DNA from: Stenotrophomonas sp. PS02298
GTDB lineage: Bacteria; Pseudomonadota; Gammaproteobacteria; Xanthomonadales; Xanthomonadaceae
Direction of reading: 5' to 3'
Length of the DNA stretch: 44,437 bases
Assembly (NCBI RefSeq): GCF_029959445.1
Contig: NZ_JASCOR010000018.1
Span: 1-44,437, forward strand
Of the stretch, positions 23,195-31,923 are shown one piece after another. Under the pieces are notes generated by a model that had not been told where the DNA came from, did no database searches, and worked only from the letters and a program-made list of their open reading frames with translations. The number at the start of each line of letters is the position of its first letter. Position 1 is the first letter of the stretch. The position numbers and the translations under genes are program-made.

Positions 23195-24295
23195 GTGTCC
23201 CAGTCTTCGTTGAGCTTCGATGTCACCCGTTCGGACCATCCGCGTAGCGCCGAGGAGCGCGCCAAAATCCTGGAAAAGCCGGGCTTTGGTCTGCACTTCA
23301 CCGACCACATGGTGGCCGTACGCTGGGACAAGGACACCGGCTGGCACAATGCAGCGGTAACGCCGTACGGTCCGATCTCGCTGGATCCGGCCGCAGCCGT
23401 GCTGCATTACGGCCAGGAAATCTTCGAAGGCATCAAGGCCTACCGTCACGCCGACGGCTCGGTCTGGACCTTCCGTCCGCAGGCCAATGCCGCGCGCCTG
23501 CAGCGCTCGGCGCGTCGTCTGGTGCTGCCGGAACTGCCGGCGGATATCTTCGTCGAGTCGCTCAAGCAGCTGGTCGCGCTGGACAAGGACTGGGTGTCCG
23601 ATGCTGACGAAGCCAGCCTGTACTTCCGCCCGTTCATGATCGGCGACGAAGCCTTCCTCGGCGTGCGCGGCGCGCACAAGGCGACGTATTACGTGATCGC
23701 CAGCCCGGCCGGCCCGTACTTCGCCAAGGGCGTTGCGCCGGTGGCGATCTGGCTGTCCACCGACTACGCGCGCGCTGCCAAGGGCGGTACCGGTGCGGCC
23801 AAGTGCGGCGGCAACTACGCCGCTTCGCTGCTGCCGCAGCAGCAGGCGCAGGCACAGGGCTGCTCGCAGGTGCTGTTCCTCGACCCGGTCGAGGGCAAGT
23901 ACCTGGAAGAACTGGGCGGCATGAATGTGTTCCTGGTCTACGGCAAGGAAAACAAACTGGTCACCCCGGCACTGTCGGGCAGCATCCTGGAAGGCATCAC
24001 CCGCGAATCGCTGCTGCAGCTGGCCCGCGACCGCGGCATGAACGTGGAAGAGCGCCAGGTCACCATCGACGAGTGGAAGCAGGGCGTGAGCTCGGGCGAA
24101 ATCACCGAGGTGTTTGCCTGTGGTACCGCTGCGGTGATCACCCCGATCGGCCAGCTCAAGGGCGAAGACTTCTCGGTTGGCGATATCAACGCACCGGCCG
24201 GCGAGGTCACCATGTCGCTGCGCAAGGAACTGACCGACATCCAGTACGGCCGTCAGCCGGACCGTCACGGTTGGCTGGTGCGCCTGGACGCCTGA
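23195..24295 (+). CDS. ilvE: Branched-chain amino acid aminotransferase
   Basis: IlvE performs the last step of leucine, isoleucine and valine synthesis with pyridoxal phosphate. The 366-residue protein belongs to the longer BCAT group (like eukaryotic and Pseudomonas enzymes) with HYGQEIFEGIKAYR (71-84), the PLP lysine in AAKCGGNYA (Lys203) and the GTAAVITPIG loop. I chose GTG 23195 because AAGGA lies 8 nt upstream. A strong terminator follows 24 bp after the stop. Earlier in-frame starts overlap sufT and are not supported. Confidence 0.96.
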   Translation: MSQSSLSFDVTRSDHPRSAEERAKILEKPGFGLHFTDHMVAVRWDKDTGWHNAAVTPYGPISLDPAAAVLHYGQEIFEGIKAYRHADGSVWTFRPQANAARLQRSARRLVLPELPADIFVESLKQLVALDKDWVSDADEASLYFRPFMIGDEAFLGVRGAHKATYYVIASPAGPYFAKGVAPVAIWLSTDYARAAKGGTGAAKCGGNYAASLLPQQQAQAQGCSQVLFLDPVEGKYLEELGGMNVFLVYGKENKLVTPALSGSILEGITRESLLQLARDRGMNVEERQVTIDEWKQGVSSGEITEVFACGTAAVITPIGQLKGEDFSVGDINAPAGEVTMSLRKELTDIQYGRQPDRHGWLVRLDA

Positions 24296-24318
24296 GCGTC
24301 CGGTCCGGGTAAGTAAAG

Positions 24319-24353
24319 AACCCGCTGCGGCCTGTCCGCAGCGGGTTTTTCTT
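24319..24353 (+). terminator. Intrinsic terminator of ilvE
   Basis: A perfect 12-bp stem (AACCCGCTGCGG at 24319-24330, complement at 24336-24347) with a 5-nt loop is followed by a T-rich run. Clear rho-independent terminator. Confidence 0.93.
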
Positions 24354-24627
24354 TGTCCGGACACCCGGCCGTGCAAGCCAGCAGTACCAACGGGTGCGTA
24401 AATTTTCTTTACGAATCACTCACTTGGGTAAACGTGACGGAGCAACAGTTTCTGTTGTAACCCTCTTGTCATCGATTCAGCCGCCATTTACTGTCCGCCA
24501 ACGGATCGGTAACAGGGGACTGGTTCGGGTAGTTCTACCCGGGCAGCAACCTCTTCGCATCTGGCAGGGCCCGGGGTAGGACGCATGCCGCGCAAGCGGC
24601 TTCCTCTCACTGCAGAAGGGCTCATCA
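24354..24627 (+). promoter_or_regulatory. Upstream and leader region of the first serine protease
   Basis: The region is partly AT-rich. It contains a dyad CAACAG-TTT-CTGTTG (24443-24457) that may be an operator, and a hairpin GGGTAG-TT-CTACCC (24527-24540) in the probable 5' leader. The part from about 24484 to the start codon is related to the leader of the second protease (27297-27433), sharing TTCTACCCGGG and the CTGCAGAAGG-like Shine-Dalgarno area, so it was duplicated with the gene. Confidence 0.55.
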
Positions 24628-26727
24628 ATGTCATCCAAATCGCGCCGTATGCTTGTTCGTGGGTTGGTGGTTGTTGGCACTGCTTCGTTGTCGTCCCTGC
24701 TTCTGTGTGCCCCGGCCTGGGCCGGTGATGTGCATCTGGCCGGTCTGGATTCCGCGCCGACGCATCAGCGCTTCATCGTCAAATACCGTCAGGACAGCCG
24801 CCAGGCCGCAGGCGACGCGGCCCTGCAGAAAACCCTGGTGTCCGCTGCCCGCGCGCTGCCGACCCGCGCCGGCAAGAGCGTCGGCGTGCAGCACATGCGG
24901 CGACTGGCGGTAGGTGCGGATGTGGTCCGCGCCGATGCCAAGCTGGACCGTGTCGAAGCCGAAACCCTGATGCGCAAGCTGGCTGCCGATCCGAACGTCG
25001 AGTACGTAGAGGTCGATCGCCTCAACACCATCCGCCTGACCCCGAACGACACCCGCTACGGCGAGCAGTGGGGCTATTCCGGTACCTATGGCATCAAGGC
25101 CAACCAGGCCTGGGATGTCACCAATGGCGCCGGTTCGGTGGTGGCGGTGCTGGATACCGGCATCACCGCCCACAGCGACCTGGCCGCCAACCTGCTACCG
25201 GGCTATGACTTCATCAACGACACCACGGTGTCCAACGATGGCAATGGCCGCGACAACGATCCCAGCGATCCGGGTGATTGGGTAAGCGCCAACCAGTGTG
25301 GCGGCACACATGCCGCGCAGAGTTCCAGCTGGCATGGCACGCATGTGGCCGGAACGATTGCTGCGGTCACCAACAACGCCAAGGGCGTTGCCGGCGTGGC
25401 GTATGGCGCCAAGATCGTGCCGGTGCGTGTGCTCGGTACCTGCGGTGGCTACGACTCGGATATTGCCGATGCCATCATCTGGGCTTCCGGTGGCACGGTA
25501 TCCGGTGTGCCGGCCAATGCGAATCCGGCCGAGGTGATCAATCTCAGCCTGGGTGGCTCAGGTGCCTGCGGCAGCACCACGCAGGCGGCGATCAATGGCG
25601 CGGTCAGTCGCGGCACCACGCTGGTGATCGCTGCGGGCAACGACAACACCAATGTCTCCAACGCTTCGCCCGCCAACTGCAACAACGTGATCGCGGTGGC
25701 CTCGACGACCAGCACCGGCGCACGTTCGAGTTTCTCCAACTACGGCGCGCTGATCGACATCGCCGCACCGGGCTCCAACATCCTGTCCACGCTCAACAGC
25801 GGCACCACCACGCCGGGTGCGGAAAGCTATGCCGCGTACAACGGTACTTCGATGGCGACCCCGCACGTGGCTGGTGTTGTTGCATTGCTGCAGGCGGTTT
25901 CAACCACGCCGAAAACACCGGCTCAGGTCGAGGCCCTGATCAAGGCCAACGTCACTCCGTTCCCGTCCACGCCGTCGCAGAGCATCGGCCCCGGCATCCT
26001 CAATGCCAAGGCAGTGGTGGATGCGGCCAACGGCGGTGGCAATCCGAACCCAGGCGGCACGGTGCTGAACAACGGCGTGCCGATCACCGGGCTCTCCGGT
26101 GCGGCCAGCAGCACGCAGTACTTCACCGTGCAGGTGCCGGCGGGCGCGAGCAATCTGGTGATTGCCAGCTCCGGCGGCAGCGGTGATGCCGACATGTACG
26201 TGCGTGCTGGCAGCCAGCCGACCACGTCCACCTATGATTGCCGGCCGTACAAGACTGGCAATGCGGAGAGCTGCAGCTTCGCAACACCAGTGGCAGGCAC
26301 CTACCACGTGATGTTGTCCGCGTACTCGGCGTTCTCGGGGGTCAGCCTGCAGGCCAGTTGGAGTACCGGTGGCGGCAGTGGTGGCGTGCAGACCTATAGC
26401 AACGCAACCGCTGTCACCATCGCTGACAACGCCACGGTGGAGAGCGCCATCGCCGTCTCCGGACGCACTGGCAACGCGCCTGCGTCCACGCTGGTGACGG
26501 TTGATATCAGCCACACCTGGAAGGGCGATCTGAAGGTGGATCTGGTCGCGCCTGATGGCAGCGTCTACGTGCTGAGCAACTATGCCGGAGGCAGCGCGGA
26601 CGATATCAAGCAGACCTTCAACGTGAACCTGTCCAGCGAAGCGCTCAATGGCAGCTGGAAGCTGCGCGTCAACGACAAGGCCAGTGGCGATACCGGCCGT
26701 ATCAACAGTTGGTCGATCAGGTTCTGA
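24628..26727 (+). CDS. Secreted subtilisin-like serine protease (S8) with PPC and P domains
   Basis: The 699-residue precursor has a signal peptide (about 1-32), an inhibitor-type propeptide (about 45-132), the S8 catalytic domain with Asp176 (VLDTG), His236 (HGTHVAG) and Ser408 (GTSMATPH), a pre-peptidase C-terminal domain (about 484-578) and a proprotein-convertase P domain (about 590-699). It should be exported by Sec and then by type II secretion. Architecture and tandem arrangement match the S. maltophilia proteases StmPr1/StmPr2. A terminator follows at 26796. The next gene is a close paralogue. Confidence 0.94.
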   Translation: MSSKSRRMLVRGLVVVGTASLSSLLLCAPAWAGDVHLAGLDSAPTHQRFIVKYRQDSRQAAGDAALQKTLVSAARALPTRAGKSVGVQHMRRLAVGADVVRADAKLDRVEAETLMRKLAADPNVEYVEVDRLNTIRLTPNDTRYGEQWGYSGTYGIKANQAWDVTNGAGSVVAVLDTGITAHSDLAANLLPGYDFINDTTVSNDGNGRDNDPSDPGDWVSANQCGGTHAAQSSSWHGTHVAGTIAAVTNNAKGVAGVAYGAKIVPVRVLGTCGGYDSDIADAIIWASGGTVSGVPANANPAEVINLSLGGSGACGSTTQAAINGAVSRGTTLVIAAGNDNTNVSNASPANCNNVIAVASTTSTGARSSFSNYGALIDIAAPGSNILSTLNSGTTTPGAESYAAYNGTSMATPHVAGVVALLQAVSTTPKTPAQVEALIKANVTPFPSTPSQSIGPGILNAKAVVDAANGGGNPNPGGTVLNNGVPITGLSGAASSTQYFTVQVPAGASNLVIASSGGSGDADMYVRAGSQPTTSTYDCRPYKTGNAESCSFATPVAGTYHVMLSAYSAFSGVSLQASWSTGGGSGGVQTYSNATAVTIADNATVESAIAVSGRTGNAPASTLVTVDISHTWKGDLKVDLVAPDGSVYVLSNYAGGSADDIKQTFNVNLSSEALNGSWKLRVNDKASGDTGRINSWSIRF

Positions 26728-26795
26728 GTTGTTTGTAGTTCAAGCGGCAGTTGATCGCTGATTGTTGATGCTGTCGCTCAGCTGCGATGTGATCC

Positions 26796-26829
26796 GGCCC
26801 CAGCGGTTTCGCCGGGGCCTTTTGTTTGT
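26796..26829 (+). terminator. Intrinsic terminator of the first serine protease
   Basis: Stem GGCCCC-A-GCG (26796-26805) pairs with CGC-C-GGGGCC (26810-26819) with one internal mismatch and a GTTT loop, followed by TTTTGTTTGTT. Confidence 0.88.
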
Positions 26830-27433
26830 TGCTTGATGGACTCCAGTGCACACGTTTCCCATGGCGTTCTGATTGGCTGGATGCCTCCTTCGCCGCAGTC
26901 CTGTAGCCCGGGTGAGCGCAGCGCCCCCGGGAACAATGCCCCGGCGAACTTTCAGGCTCTCCGTCAACAGCCCCGGGTGCGCTGCGCTTACCCGGGCTAC
27001 AGGCCGCGCGCTGCCTGCACGACGTTCCCGCGTTTCCGTTTGAGACAGCGTGCTGACCAGGATGCTTTTGCCGATGTATTACCGACACGGAATATGGGCG
27101 TGCAAGCAGCGCTTCGGGGGTGTGCCGGGTGCTTGAGCTGAGGCATGTGATGAGTAAGGGTTGTCAGCATCGATATTGGCGAAGATGCGTTGAAGCACGC
27201 GGTGCACGCTTCCCTGACTGATTGATCGGGGAGTTATGACGGCGATGGGGACAGTGGTTTCAGTAGTGCGCCGATGGGAGCGCGCAATCCGCCTGCCTAC
27301 TGTCTGCTGGCGGATTGGCGAAGGGGGCCGGTCCGGAGTGTTCTACCCGGGTATGGGCGTGCTGAGCACGCTGGGCACATCGGGCAGGACCGGCGCCGCG
27401 CATGCGGCAACCTCCATGCAGAAGGATTCAACA
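26830..27433. other. Intergenic region between the two serine proteases
   Basis: No gene is supported here. It holds an inverted pair of GTAGCCCGGG repeats (26903-27000). From about 27297 onward it resembles the leader of the first protease, including TTCTACCCGGG at 27341-27351, and a Shine-Dalgarno AAGGA at 27422-27426. The frame is open from 27236 through the protease start, but the signal peptide at 27434 and the Shine-Dalgarno decide for the shorter protein. Confidence 0.65.
26903..27000. repeat. Inverted pair of GTAGCCCGGG palindromic elements
   Basis: The left element (26903-26931) starts GTAGCCCGGGTGAGCGCAGC and the right one (26971-27000) is its inverse with small changes, 39 bp apart. 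Each also folds internally via CCCGGG arms. This is a third GTAG-started family, different from the SMAG-like and GTAGGAGC families; these are its only copies in the window. Confidence 0.88.
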
Positions 27434-29548
27434 ATGTCATCCATTTCGCGCCGTACGCTTCGCCGTGGGTTCGTGGCAGTTGGCACTGCTTCGCTGTTTC
27501 CCCTGCTGCTCTGCAAGCCGGCCTTGGCCGGTGAAGTACAACTGGCAGGCCTGGACTCTGCACCTGCGCATCAACGCTTCATCGTCAAGCTTCGCCAGGA
27601 CGCAACTCGCATTGAGAGCAAGGTCGCGCTGGCTAACGCCTTGACCTCTGCCGCACGGGCGCTGCCTGTGCGCGCAGGCAGGCCAGGCACGCTGCGGCAC
27701 CTGCGGCGGCTGGCGGTAGGTGCGGATGTGGTGCAGGTTGACACCCCGCTGGATCGCATCGAGGCACAAGCACTGATGCATCGTTTGGCTGCCGATCGCA
27801 ATGTCGACTACGTCGAAGTTGATCGACGCCATACCATCGCTGCCGTATCGGACGACACGCATTTCAATTTGCAGTGGGGGCTGTTCGACAGCTATGGCAT
27901 CAATGCCACGCAGGCTTGGGACAACGCGACAGGTTCCGGCGTGGTAGTGGCTGTGCTGGATACAGGCATTGCCCAGCACAGCGACCTGAGCGCGAGTGTT
28001 TTACCCGGCTTCGACTTCATTGACGACACGGCGGTGTCCAACGACGGGGATGGTCGTGACGGCGATGCAAGTGATCCGGGCGACTGGGTGGCTGCCAATC
28101 AATGTGGTGGCCTTCATGGGCCGGAGGAGTCCAGTTGGCATGGTACACATGTGGCAGGCACCATCGCGGCGGTGACCAATAACGGCAAGGGGGTTGCTGG
28201 CGTTGCGCCTGACGCCAGGATCCTGCCGGTGCGCGTGCTGGGGCAGTGTGGCGGATACATGTCGGATATCGCCGATGCCATCGTCTGGGCAGCGGGTGAC
28301 GAGGTGCAGGGTGTGCCGGAGAATGCGAATCCAGCTGAAGTCATCAATCTCAGTTTGAGCGCGGGTGGGGGCTGCAGTACCACCATGCAGAATGCGATCA
28401 ACAGGGCCGTGGCAAAGGGCTCGACATTGGTCATTGCTGCCGGCAACGGCAACACCAATGCAGCCAATGCTTCGCCCGCGAGTTGCGCGAACGTCATCGC
28501 AGTGGCGGCCAGCGATCGTGATGGAAAGCGCTCGGTGTGGGGCCGCAGCCAGCAATCGAATCATGGTCCATTGGTGGATCTTGCGGGGCCGGGCAGCTTC
28601 ATCATTTCAACGTTGAACAGTGGCAGCACGCAGCCGAGGGAGGAGGACTACGCCTTCCGTGGCGGCACTTCGATGGCGGCACCGCATGTGTCCGGGGTGG
28701 TGGCACTGATACAGCAGGTATCCAATCCAGCATGGACTCCGGCGCAGGTCGAATCCCTGATCAAGGCAACCGCAACGCCTTTCCCGGTAGCACCGGACCG
28801 GGAGATCGGTGCAGGCATTGTCAACGCCGCGGCGGCAGTTGCAGTGGCGATGGGTGGCACATTGCCGCCAGACCCCGAACCCGAGCCGGTGGTTGAGCTG
28901 GTCAACGCGTTGCCGTTGACCGACCTGGCTGCCAGCAAGGGCAGCAACCGCTATTACAGCGTGCAATTGCCTGCCGGAGCATCGAACCTGCTTGTCAGTA
29001 TCGCAGGCGGCAGTGGTGATGCGGATCTGTATGTACGTGCTGGAAACCGACCTACCAGCTCGGCCTACGACTGCCGCCCGTTCCGCGCAGGCAATGGCGA
29101 AAGCTGCAGCATTCCTGCGCCTGCTGCAGGTACTTATTACGTCATGTTGACGGGTTACAGGGCGTATTCAGGGGTGAGCCTGAAGGCAAGTTGGGGCTTG
29201 GTCCCCTCGCAGACCTATCGTGCCGGCGAGGGGATGGACATCCTCGACAACGGCACAGTGGAGAGTGCGATAAACGTATCCGGGCGTACCGCCAACGCAC
29301 CGGCAGCCACCCCGGTAACGGTGGATATCAGCCATAGCTGGCGGGGCGACCTGAAGGTGGAGCTGCTCGCGCCTGGCGGCCGCGCCTATTTGCTGAGCAA
29401 CTACGAAGGAGGCAGCGCCGATGACATCAAGCAGACCTTCGAGGTCGATCTTTCCAAGGAGGCCTTGAATGGCACTTGGACGCTGCGCGTCAACGACAAG
29501 GCCAGTGGTGATACCGGGCGTCTGAATGGCTGGTCGATCACCTTCTAG
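27434..29548 (+). CDS. Second secreted subtilisin-like serine protease (S8) with PPC and P domains
   Basis: This 704-residue protein is a paralogue of the preceding protease along its whole length. It has a signal peptide (1-32), propeptide, catalytic Asp176, His236 and Ser413 (GTSMAAPH), PPC domain (about 490-585) and P domain (about 596-704). Asp and His positions are identical to the first copy; a 5-residue insertion in the catalytic domain (around 368-378, RSVWGRSQQSNHG) precedes the active serine. The start ATG 27434 has AAGGA 7 nt upstream. It probably arose by tandem duplication that also copied the leader, then diverged in specificity. Confidence 0.94.
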   Translation: MSSISRRTLRRGFVAVGTASLFPLLLCKPALAGEVQLAGLDSAPAHQRFIVKLRQDATRIESKVALANALTSAARALPVRAGRPGTLRHLRRLAVGADVVQVDTPLDRIEAQALMHRLAADRNVDYVEVDRRHTIAAVSDDTHFNLQWGLFDSYGINATQAWDNATGSGVVVAVLDTGIAQHSDLSASVLPGFDFIDDTAVSNDGDGRDGDASDPGDWVAANQCGGLHGPEESSWHGTHVAGTIAAVTNNGKGVAGVAPDARILPVRVLGQCGGYMSDIADAIVWAAGDEVQGVPENANPAEVINLSLSAGGGCSTTMQNAINRAVAKGSTLVIAAGNGNTNAANASPASCANVIAVAASDRDGKRSVWGRSQQSNHGPLVDLAGPGSFIISTLNSGSTQPREEDYAFRGGTSMAAPHVSGVVALIQQVSNPAWTPAQVESLIKATATPFPVAPDREIGAGIVNAAAAVAVAMGGTLPPDPEPEPVVELVNALPLTDLAASKGSNRYYSVQLPAGASNLLVSIAGGSGDADLYVRAGNRPTSSAYDCRPFRAGNGESCSIPAPAAGTYYVMLTGYRAYSGVSLKASWGLVPSQTYRAGEGMDILDNGTVESAINVSGRTANAPAATPVTVDISHSWRGDLKVELLAPGGRAYLLSNYEGGSADDIKQTFEVDLSKEALNGTWTLRVNDKASGDTGRLNGWSITF

Positions 29549-29615
29549 TGCAAGGCAACGCCCGTCAGCGCGGATGGGCCCGGTGCTGTCGCCGGACGCA
29601 TGCCGGTGAGGGCAC

Positions 29616-30092
29616 TCAGTCCTCGCAGATATCGGCGCAACTGGCCTGCAGAACCTGGAAGGCGTCGGCCGGGGCGATATCCAGCAGCAGGCCGCGTTGG
29701 CCGGCGTTGATGTACAGCGTGTCGTGCTGCGCGGCGCTGGCGGCGAACACCACCTTGGCCGGCCGCTGCTGTGCAAAGGGACTGATGCCGCCGACCTTGT
29801 AGCCGCTGCGCTTCTCGGCTTCGGGGATTTCCATCATCTGCGCGTGCTTGCCGCCGCAGTGGGCGGCAAGCTTCTTCAGGGACAGGCGCTGATCGGAGGG
29901 AATCACCGCGATCAGTGGCTGCTTGTCCACCCACGCCATCAGCGTCTTGAACATGCGCTGCGGGGCAATGCCCAGCGCCTGCGCTGCCGCCAGCCCTTTG
30001 CTGTCGACATCGGCCGAATAGTCATAGGCATGCACGCCATGGGCGATGCCTGCCTTGTCCAATGCGGCCGTAGCGCGGGTGCTTTTTGCCAC
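29616..30092 (-). CDS. ybaK: Aminoacyl-tRNA deacylase YbaK/EbsC family
   Basis: YbaK hydrolyses Cys-tRNA(Pro) and related mischarged tRNAs. The 158-residue protein has the usual length and shows the family pattern: MFKTLMAWVD (47-56), KKLAAHCGGKHAQM with catalytic-site lysine, and GYKVGGISPFAQ (97-108). The start codon is GTG, placed directly after the TAA of the upstream asparaginase gene with no gap, so the two are probably one transcript and translationally linked. The Shine-Dalgarno is weak. Confidence 0.93.
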   Translation of the reverse strand: MAKSTRATAALDKAGIAHGVHAYDYSADVDSKGLAAAQALGIAPQRMFKTLMAWVDKQPLIAVIPSDQRLSLKKLAAHCGGKHAQMMEIPEAEKRSGYKVGGISPFAQQRPAKVVFAASAAQHDTLYINAGQRGLLLDIAPADAFQVLQASCADICED

Positions 30093-30581
30093 TTACAGCG
30101 ATTCGAAGCGGTTGGCGTCGACGTTCTTGCGGACCTTCTCCGGGTTCCAGATGCGGCCGTTCATGGCGATGTAGACGCCTTCCGGCAGCGACTGCACCGC
30201 GCCGATCGCGCAGCCGATGTTGAACTCGGCATCGGAACCACGGAAACGTGCCGGGCTGAGCGCGCCGGTCATCACGATGGTCTTGCCGGGGATGGTGGCC
30301 AGCACCTTGCCGGTGGCCACCATCGAGTCGGTGCCGTGGGTGACCAGTACGTGACGGGTTGGCTGCGCGGCGATGGTGGCGCGGATCAGTTCGCGGTCGT
30401 CGTCGCTGATGTGCAGCGAGTCCTTGCGCAGGATCGGGATCACATTGAAACGGAAGGTCACGCCCAGCTCGCGCAGGATCATGCCGATCTGCGGATCGCC
30501 GATCTGGTAATCGGACTTGTCGTCGAAGTAGATCTTGTCGATCGTGCCACCGGTGGTGACGATCAGGAGTTCTTCCATCAT
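30093..30581 (-). CDS. Short asparaginase-domain protein
   Basis: The 162-residue protein matches only the N-terminal domain of type I asparaginases: TTGGTID (residues 9-15) with the nucleophilic threonine, and HGTDSM (82-87) with the second catalytic Thr-Asp. The C-terminal domain found in the usual 330-residue enzyme is absent, and the stop is followed at once by ybaK, so this is not a recent frameshift. Similar short forms exist in related bacteria. ATG 30581 is chosen (AAGG about 10 nt upstream); ATG 30578 is also possible. Asparaginase activity is uncertain. Confidence 0.87.
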   Translation of the reverse strand: MMEELLIVTTGGTIDKIYFDDKSDYQIGDPQIGMILRELGVTFRFNVIPILRKDSLHISDDDRELIRATIAAQPTRHVLVTHGTDSMVATGKVLATIPGKTIVMTGALSPARFRGSDAEFNIGCAIGAVQSLPEGVYIAMNGRIWNPEKVRKNVDANRFESL

Positions 30582-30910
30582 TGCGGTAAATCCTTGCGGT
30601 GACTGCCAGCGGCACGGGCCGCGATGCTGCGAATGATAATGCCGCAGGCTGCGCCGGGCCACGTCAGGTCACATAGGTAGAGCCGAGCCATGCTCGGCTG
30701 GGGCGTACCCTGGGATTCATCGGCAACTCGTAGGAGCGGCGTAAGCCGCGAAACCGGCGGCCCGCCAGATCAGCAGCTTGCCTGCAGTTTCAGGAATGTC
30801 AGCTTCGCGGCTGACGCCGCTCCCACAAACTGTGGATTGTCGGTAACGCCCCAGCCGAGCATGGCTCGGTTCTACAGGGGGAGGTCGGTAACGCCCCAAC
30901 CGGGCTGGGG
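30582..30910. other. Repeat-filled intergenic region
   Basis: The 329-bp gap between two minus-strand genes carries the nested repeat palindrome at 30677-30875 and no gene. The promoter of the asparaginase-ybaK pair should lie in 30590-30670. Confidence 0.75.
30677..30875. repeat. Nested palindrome of four repeats (SMAG, GTAGGAGC, and their inverses)
   Basis: In order: SMAG-like forward (30677-30704), GTAGGAGC forward (30730-30752), GTAGGAGC reverse (30802-30825), SMAG-like reverse (30848-30875). The order is mirror-symmetric about 30776, with outer spacers of 25 and 22 bp, so the region could form one long imperfect cruciform. Confidence 0.9.
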
Positions 30911-31255
30911 CTATCTGGCTTTCTTGGCCGCAAAACGGGCGCGCATGCCGGGTACGCTGACCAGGGCCACGATCAGCAGCGCCAGCAGGATCTCGACCCA
31001 TGCGTAGAGTGCGGTCTCGCGGTGGCTCCAGGCACCCATCACGCCGTGGCTGAACCAGAACAGCGCCAATACCCCTGCCCAGAAGCGCGCGACCGCGCGC
31101 TGTGCCAGTATGCCCAGCAGCAACAGTACCGGCGGCGCCACGAACACCAAGGCCACCGCCAGCAGGTGGCGGTCGGCGCGGAACCACCACGCATACAGGC
31201 CGGCCAGCAGCGCCAATGCCAAGGCCAGGATCAGGTCGCGGCTGCGGCCGCTCAT
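30911..31255 (-). CDS. DUF2069 family membrane protein
   Basis: The 114-residue inner-membrane protein has four hydrophobic segments (about 8-25, 31-51, 57-77 and 83-102) and matches the size and pattern of DUF2069 proteins, whose function is unknown. Its start overlaps the stop of wrbA (ATGA), so the two are co-translated; a wrbA-DUF2069 pairing is common in gammaproteobacteria as I recall. The C-terminus is basic (ARFAAKKAR). Confidence 0.88.
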   Translation of the reverse strand: MSGRSRDLILALALALLAGLYAWWFRADRHLLAVALVFVAPPVLLLLGILAQRAVARFWAGVLALFWFSHGVMGAWSHRETALYAWVEILLALLIVALVSVPGMRARFAAKKAR

Positions 31256-31845
31256 TGCGCCAGGCGCCGGGCGATATCGGCCACCCGTCGGCCCAACGCC
31301 CGCGCCAGCACCGCCTCATCGTCGGTGGGTTGCGGATCATCCTGGCTGCCGGCCACATGGCTGGCGCCATATGGCGTGCCGCCGCTGCTGGTGTGACTCA
31401 GTGCCGGCTCGGTGAAGGGGATGCCGACGATCAGGCAGCCGTGGTGCAGCAGCGGCAGGTGCATCGACAACAGCGTCGATTCCTGGCCGCCATGCATCGA
31501 GGCGGTGGAGGTGAATACCGCCGCCGGCTTGCCGGCCAGGGTGCCGTTCACCCATTCCGCGCCCAGGCCGTCGAGGAAGTGCTTGACCGGCGCGGCCATG
31601 TTGCCGAAGCGGGTAGGGCTGCCGAGCACGATGCCATCGCATTCGGCCAGATCGGCGATGTCCACATAGGGGGCGCCGTCCTCTGGTACTGGCGGGGCAC
31701 TGGTCTGGGTGACGGCGGCGACCGGTGGCACCGTGCGCAGGCGGGCGCTCATGCCCGGCACCTCGCCGATACCGCGGGCGATCTGCCGCGCCAGCCGGGC
31801 CACCGAACCGCCACGGCTGTAGTAAAGCACCAGGATTTCCGCCAT
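31252..31845 (-). CDS. wrbA: NAD(P)H:quinone oxidoreductase, WrbA type
   Basis: WrbA is a tetrameric flavodoxin-like FMN enzyme that carries out two-electron reduction of quinones and limits oxidative damage. The 197-residue protein shows the FMN phosphate loop YYSRGGSVARLA (9-20), GSPTRFGNMAAPVK near residue 95, and the HGGQESTLLSMHLPLLHHG block near residue 137. Length is normal. It is divergent from the YihY-family gene across 78 bp. Confidence 0.95.
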   Translation of the reverse strand: MAEILVLYYSRGGSVARLARQIARGIGEVPGMSARLRTVPPVAAVTQTSAPPVPEDGAPYVDIADLAECDGIVLGSPTRFGNMAAPVKHFLDGLGAEWVNGTLAGKPAAVFTSTASMHGGQESTLLSMHLPLLHHGCLIVGIPFTEPALSHTSSGGTPYGASHVAGSQDDPQPTDDEAVLARALGRRVADIARRLAQ

Positions 31846-31923
31846 CGCAGCATTCGCTCACTCTTACAGGAACCGGCAGTATCAACGATGCGGGCCGCGC
31901 TTTGCATCGGGTACCCTTGCCGA

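Noticed and set aside
27236..27433. N-terminal extension of the second serine protease
   Set aside because: It would bury the signal peptide, and a good Shine-Dalgarno precedes ATG 27434.
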